Of a DNA stretch of 64,000 nt, positions 60,769 through 64,000 are shown in pieces (the first letter of the stretch is position 1; each line of letters starts with the position of its first letter). The translations under genes were made by a program, and so were the position numbers. The DNA lies in assembly GCA_001556025.1 (NCBI GenBank), contig LSIB01000092.1:20593-84592 (forward strand), written 5' to 3'. The DNA comes from Rhizobiales bacterium CCH3-A5 (GTDB taxonomy: Bacteria > Pseudomonadota > Alphaproteobacteria > Rhizobiales > Beijerinckiaceae). The notes under the pieces were generated by a model. It was not told the origin of the DNA and made no database searches. It saw only the letters and a program-made list of their open reading frames with translations.

Positions 60769-61080
60769 ATGGTTATCCGTCGCGGCATCCGCTCGATCGT
60801 CATCACGCTGGCGCTCTACCTCGTCTCGGGCGCGGCGGTGTCGTATTTCTTGTTCCATGCCCAGCATGGCGCGCGCGGGCTGGAGGCGCGCGACGAACTC
60901 AAGGATGCGCTGGCGATACAGGCGGCCGAGCTTGCCGGTCTGACCGCCGAACGCAAGCTCTGGGAGCAGCGCCTGACGCTGGTGCGCGACGAATCCGTCG
61001 ATCGCGATCTGCTCGAGGAACAGGCCCGCACCACGCTCGGCCGCATCCACCGCAACGACGTCATCCTGATGGGACGCTGA
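60769..61080 (+). CDS. ftsB: Septum formation initiator, FtsB/DivIC type
   Basis: A 103-residue division protein with one N-terminal membrane helix (about 9-29, IVITLALYLVSGAAVSYFLF) and a periplasmic coiled coil (about 35-85: ARDELKDALAIQAAELAGLTAE). It bridges FtsQ and FtsL in the divisome. The later RDLLEEQARTTLGRIHRNDVI is the family end motif. ATG 60769 (MVIRR) is chosen. It lies just before pdhA, as in other Hyphomicrobiales. Confidence 0.88.
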   Translation: MVIRRGIRSIVITLALYLVSGAAVSYFLFHAQHGARGLEARDELKDALAIQAAELAGLTAERKLWEQRLTLVRDESVDRDLLEEQARTTLGRIHRNDVILMGR

Positions 61081-61257
61081 ATGGGCCGCCACGCGCCGGC
61101 AAATCGTCCCATTCGCGTCGATTAACGCGAATCGAGTTAATTGTAAGAATACCAGATTTATCAGCATCTTGTTCGATGCTGCATTGCGAGATGGCTTACT
61201 CGCCAAGGGTTTGGCGATCCTCTACAACCAAAGGCGATGTTCTCTGGAGGACCGCCG

Positions 61258-62358
61258 ATGGCCGTAGCCGCGCGCAAGACGAAAGCTTCCGCCCCAAACA
61301 AGGCCCCGGCGGCCAAGTCGACGGCGAAGTCCGCCGCCAAACCGGCGACGAAGGCCGCCGGCAAGACACTGAGCAACATGCCGGTGTTCAGCAAGGAGGA
61401 GGAGCTTCACGCCTATCACGAAATGCTGCTGATCCGCCGTTTCGAGGAAAAAGCCGGCCAGATGTACGGCATGGGCCTGATCGGCGGCTTCTGCCACCTC
61501 TATATCGGCCAGGAGGCCGTCGTCATCGGCATGCAGATGGCCTCGAAAGATGGCGACCAGGTCATCACCGGCTATCGCGACCACGGCCATATGCTCGCTT
61601 GCGGCATGGAATCGCGCGGCGTGATGGCAGAACTGACCGGCCGGCGCGGCGGCTATTCGCGCGGCAAGGGCGGCTCGATGCACATGTTCTCCCGCGAGAA
61701 GAATTTTTATGGCGGCCACGGCATCGTCGGCGCGCAGGTCTCGCTCGGCGCAGGCCTCGGCTTCGCCAACTGGTATCGCGAGGACGGCCGGGTCTCGATG
61801 GCCTATTTCGGCGACGGCGCGGCCAACCAGGGCCAGGTCTATGAGAGCTTCAACATGGCGCAGCTCTGGAAGCTGCCGGTCGTGTTCATCATCGAGAACA
61901 ACCGCTACGCCATGGGCACCTCGGTGAACCGCGCCTCGGCACAGACCGATTTCTCGAAACGCGGCATCTCCTTCGGCATTCCCGGCGAGCAGGTCGACGG
62001 CATGGACGTGCGCGCCGTGCGCGATGCCGCCGACCGTGCGATCGAGCATGCCCGTTCGGGCAAGGGGCCGTACATCCTCGAGATGCAGACCTACCGCTAT
62101 CGCGGCCACTCCATGTCCGATCCGGCGAAGTATCGCTCCAAGGACGAGGTCCAGCGGATGCGCGAGGAACATGATCCGATCGAGCAGGTGAGGGGCCGCC
62201 TGACCCGCGACTTCAAGGTCGGAGAGGACGAACTCAAGGCGATCGACGCCAAAGTCCGCGAGATCGTCAACGACGCGGCCGAGTTCGCGACGCATGACCC
62301 CGAGCCGGACGTCTCGGAACTGTTCACCGACATCCTGCTGGAGCCGGCGCAGGGCTGA
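61258..62358 (+). CDS. pdhA: Pyruvate dehydrogenase E1 component, alpha subunit
   Basis: A 366-residue thiamine-diphosphate subunit. After an Ala/Lys-rich N-terminal extension (about 1-40) comes the E1-alpha fold: EMLLIRRFEEKAGQMYGMG, the TPP motif GDGAANQGQVYESFNMA to NN, and YRYRGHSMSDPAKYRSKDE, the phospho-loop region. TGGAGG (61245-61250) is 7 bases before ATG 61258, deciding this start over 61237. pdhB follows after 57 bases. Upstream lie inverted repeats ATTAAC/GTTAAT (61121-61141) and AGCATC/GATGCT (61163-61180). Confidence 0.96.
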   Translation: MAVAARKTKASAPNKAPAAKSTAKSAAKPATKAAGKTLSNMPVFSKEEELHAYHEMLLIRRFEEKAGQMYGMGLIGGFCHLYIGQEAVVIGMQMASKDGDQVITGYRDHGHMLACGMESRGVMAELTGRRGGYSRGKGGSMHMFSREKNFYGGHGIVGAQVSLGAGLGFANWYREDGRVSMAYFGDGAANQGQVYESFNMAQLWKLPVVFIIENNRYAMGTSVNRASAQTDFSKRGISFGIPGEQVDGMDVRAVRDAADRAIEHARSGKGPYILEMQTYRYRGHSMSDPAKYRSKDEVQRMREEHDPIEQVRGRLTRDFKVGEDELKAIDAKVREIVNDAAEFATHDPEPDVSELFTDILLEPAQG

Positions 62359-62415
62359 GGCCCCGCCTGCTTCGCCGGTCATCCCTTTCCCGCGTTTCCA
62401 GATCCGGGTGCGTTC

Positions 62416-63837
<1,422 letters not shown>

Positions 63838-63851
63838 GAGGGGCGCAAACG

Positions 63852-64000
63852 ATGCCGACCAACATCCTGATGCCCGCGCTCTCTCCGACGATGGAGAAGG
63901 GCAACCTCGCCAAATGGCTGAAGAAGGAAGGCGACGCGATCAAGTCCGGCGACATCATCGCCGAGATCGAGACCGACAAGGCGACCATGGAGGTCGAGGC
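63852..64000 (+). CDS. pdhC: Dihydrolipoamide acetyltransferase (E2), 5' part
   Basis: The first 49 codons of E2 of pyruvate dehydrogenase: a lipoyl domain starting [20 protein letters not shown] with the lipoyl-Lys motif [12 protein letters not shown]. The gene runs off the window. The sequence is very similar to the lipoyl domain of pdhB just upstream. Context (ftsB-pdhA-pdhB) makes pdhC nearly certain. Confidence 0.93.
   Translation, partial: MPTNILMPALSPTMEKGNLAKWLKKEGDAIKSGDIIAEIETDKATMEVE

Overview
The window is about 64 kb of a high-GC alphaproteobacterial chromosome. Gene content and order (nuoA-N followed by birA, rnj and mce; proS-lolC-lolD-dnaE; tig/clpP/clpX/lon; glnB-glnA; ftsB-pdhA-pdhB-pdhC with a lipoyl domain on PdhB) point to Hyphomicrobiales (Rhizobiales). 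A Bosea/Methylobacteriaceae-like member is my best guess, but the genus is inference. Most of the window is core housekeeping DNA. No insertion sequence, prophage or CRISPR array was found.

Layout. 0-1.4 kb: the 3' end of pepA, then holC and a small lipoprotein. 1.4-5.3 kb: a two-gene polysaccharide locus, an HlyD-type adaptor followed by a GT2 synthase with a C-terminal PilZ-like region. It resembles the c-di-GMP-activated mixed-linkage beta-glucan genes bgsBA, sits behind a promoter that contains a perfect CtrA-type box, and is split by a MITE-like palindrome. 5.4-10.3 kb: an ABC-F ATPase between two broken genes (a SnoaL-like gene with a stop codon and a frameshifted chemoreceptor). 10.3-18.2 kb: coaD, proS, lolC, lolD, a 36-residue membrane microprotein behind a LexA-like box, and dnaE. 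18.3-22.2 kb: accessory genes (FkbM methyltransferase, Tat-type nicotinamidase, DoxX protein, and a multicopper-oxidase-fold protein without its copper ligands) and tRNA-Leu. 22.3-28.9 kb: the proteostasis set tig, clpP, clpX, lon. 29-31.2 kb: tRNA-Val, tRNA-Asp, an orphan substrate-binding protein, an M15-like peptidase and an HdeA-like protein. 31.5-47 kb: complete nuoA-N (complex I) with two extra small genes inside it, an extended NuoE and a His-rich stretch in NuoL. 47.2-50.8 kb: birA, rnj, mce, a RidA protein and a DUF1467 protein. 51.2-55.6 kb: two cyclophilins around a TolA/TonB-C-like protein, queA, a tail-anchored small protein and a GT4 glycosyltransferase. 55.7-59.4 kb: glnB-glnA on the minus strand behind a sigma-54 promoter, and the NAD(P)HX repair enzyme. 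59.4-64 kb: a PRC-barrel protein, tRNA-Lys, ftsB, pdhA, pdhB and the start of pdhC.

Points of interest. (1) The candidate SOS-controlled 36-residue membrane protein just upstream of dnaE is comparable in size and regulation to the division inhibitor SidA of Caulobacter. (2) The order coaD|proS...dnaE...tig-clp-lon...nuo...DUF1467|ppiA looks like a circular permutation of a conserved block inserted between coaD and ppiA. (3) Complex I carries unusual extra parts. (4) The beta-glucan-type synthase locus appears to have cell-cycle (CtrA) input. All functional statements come from reading the sequence and recalled family knowledge; no database search was run.
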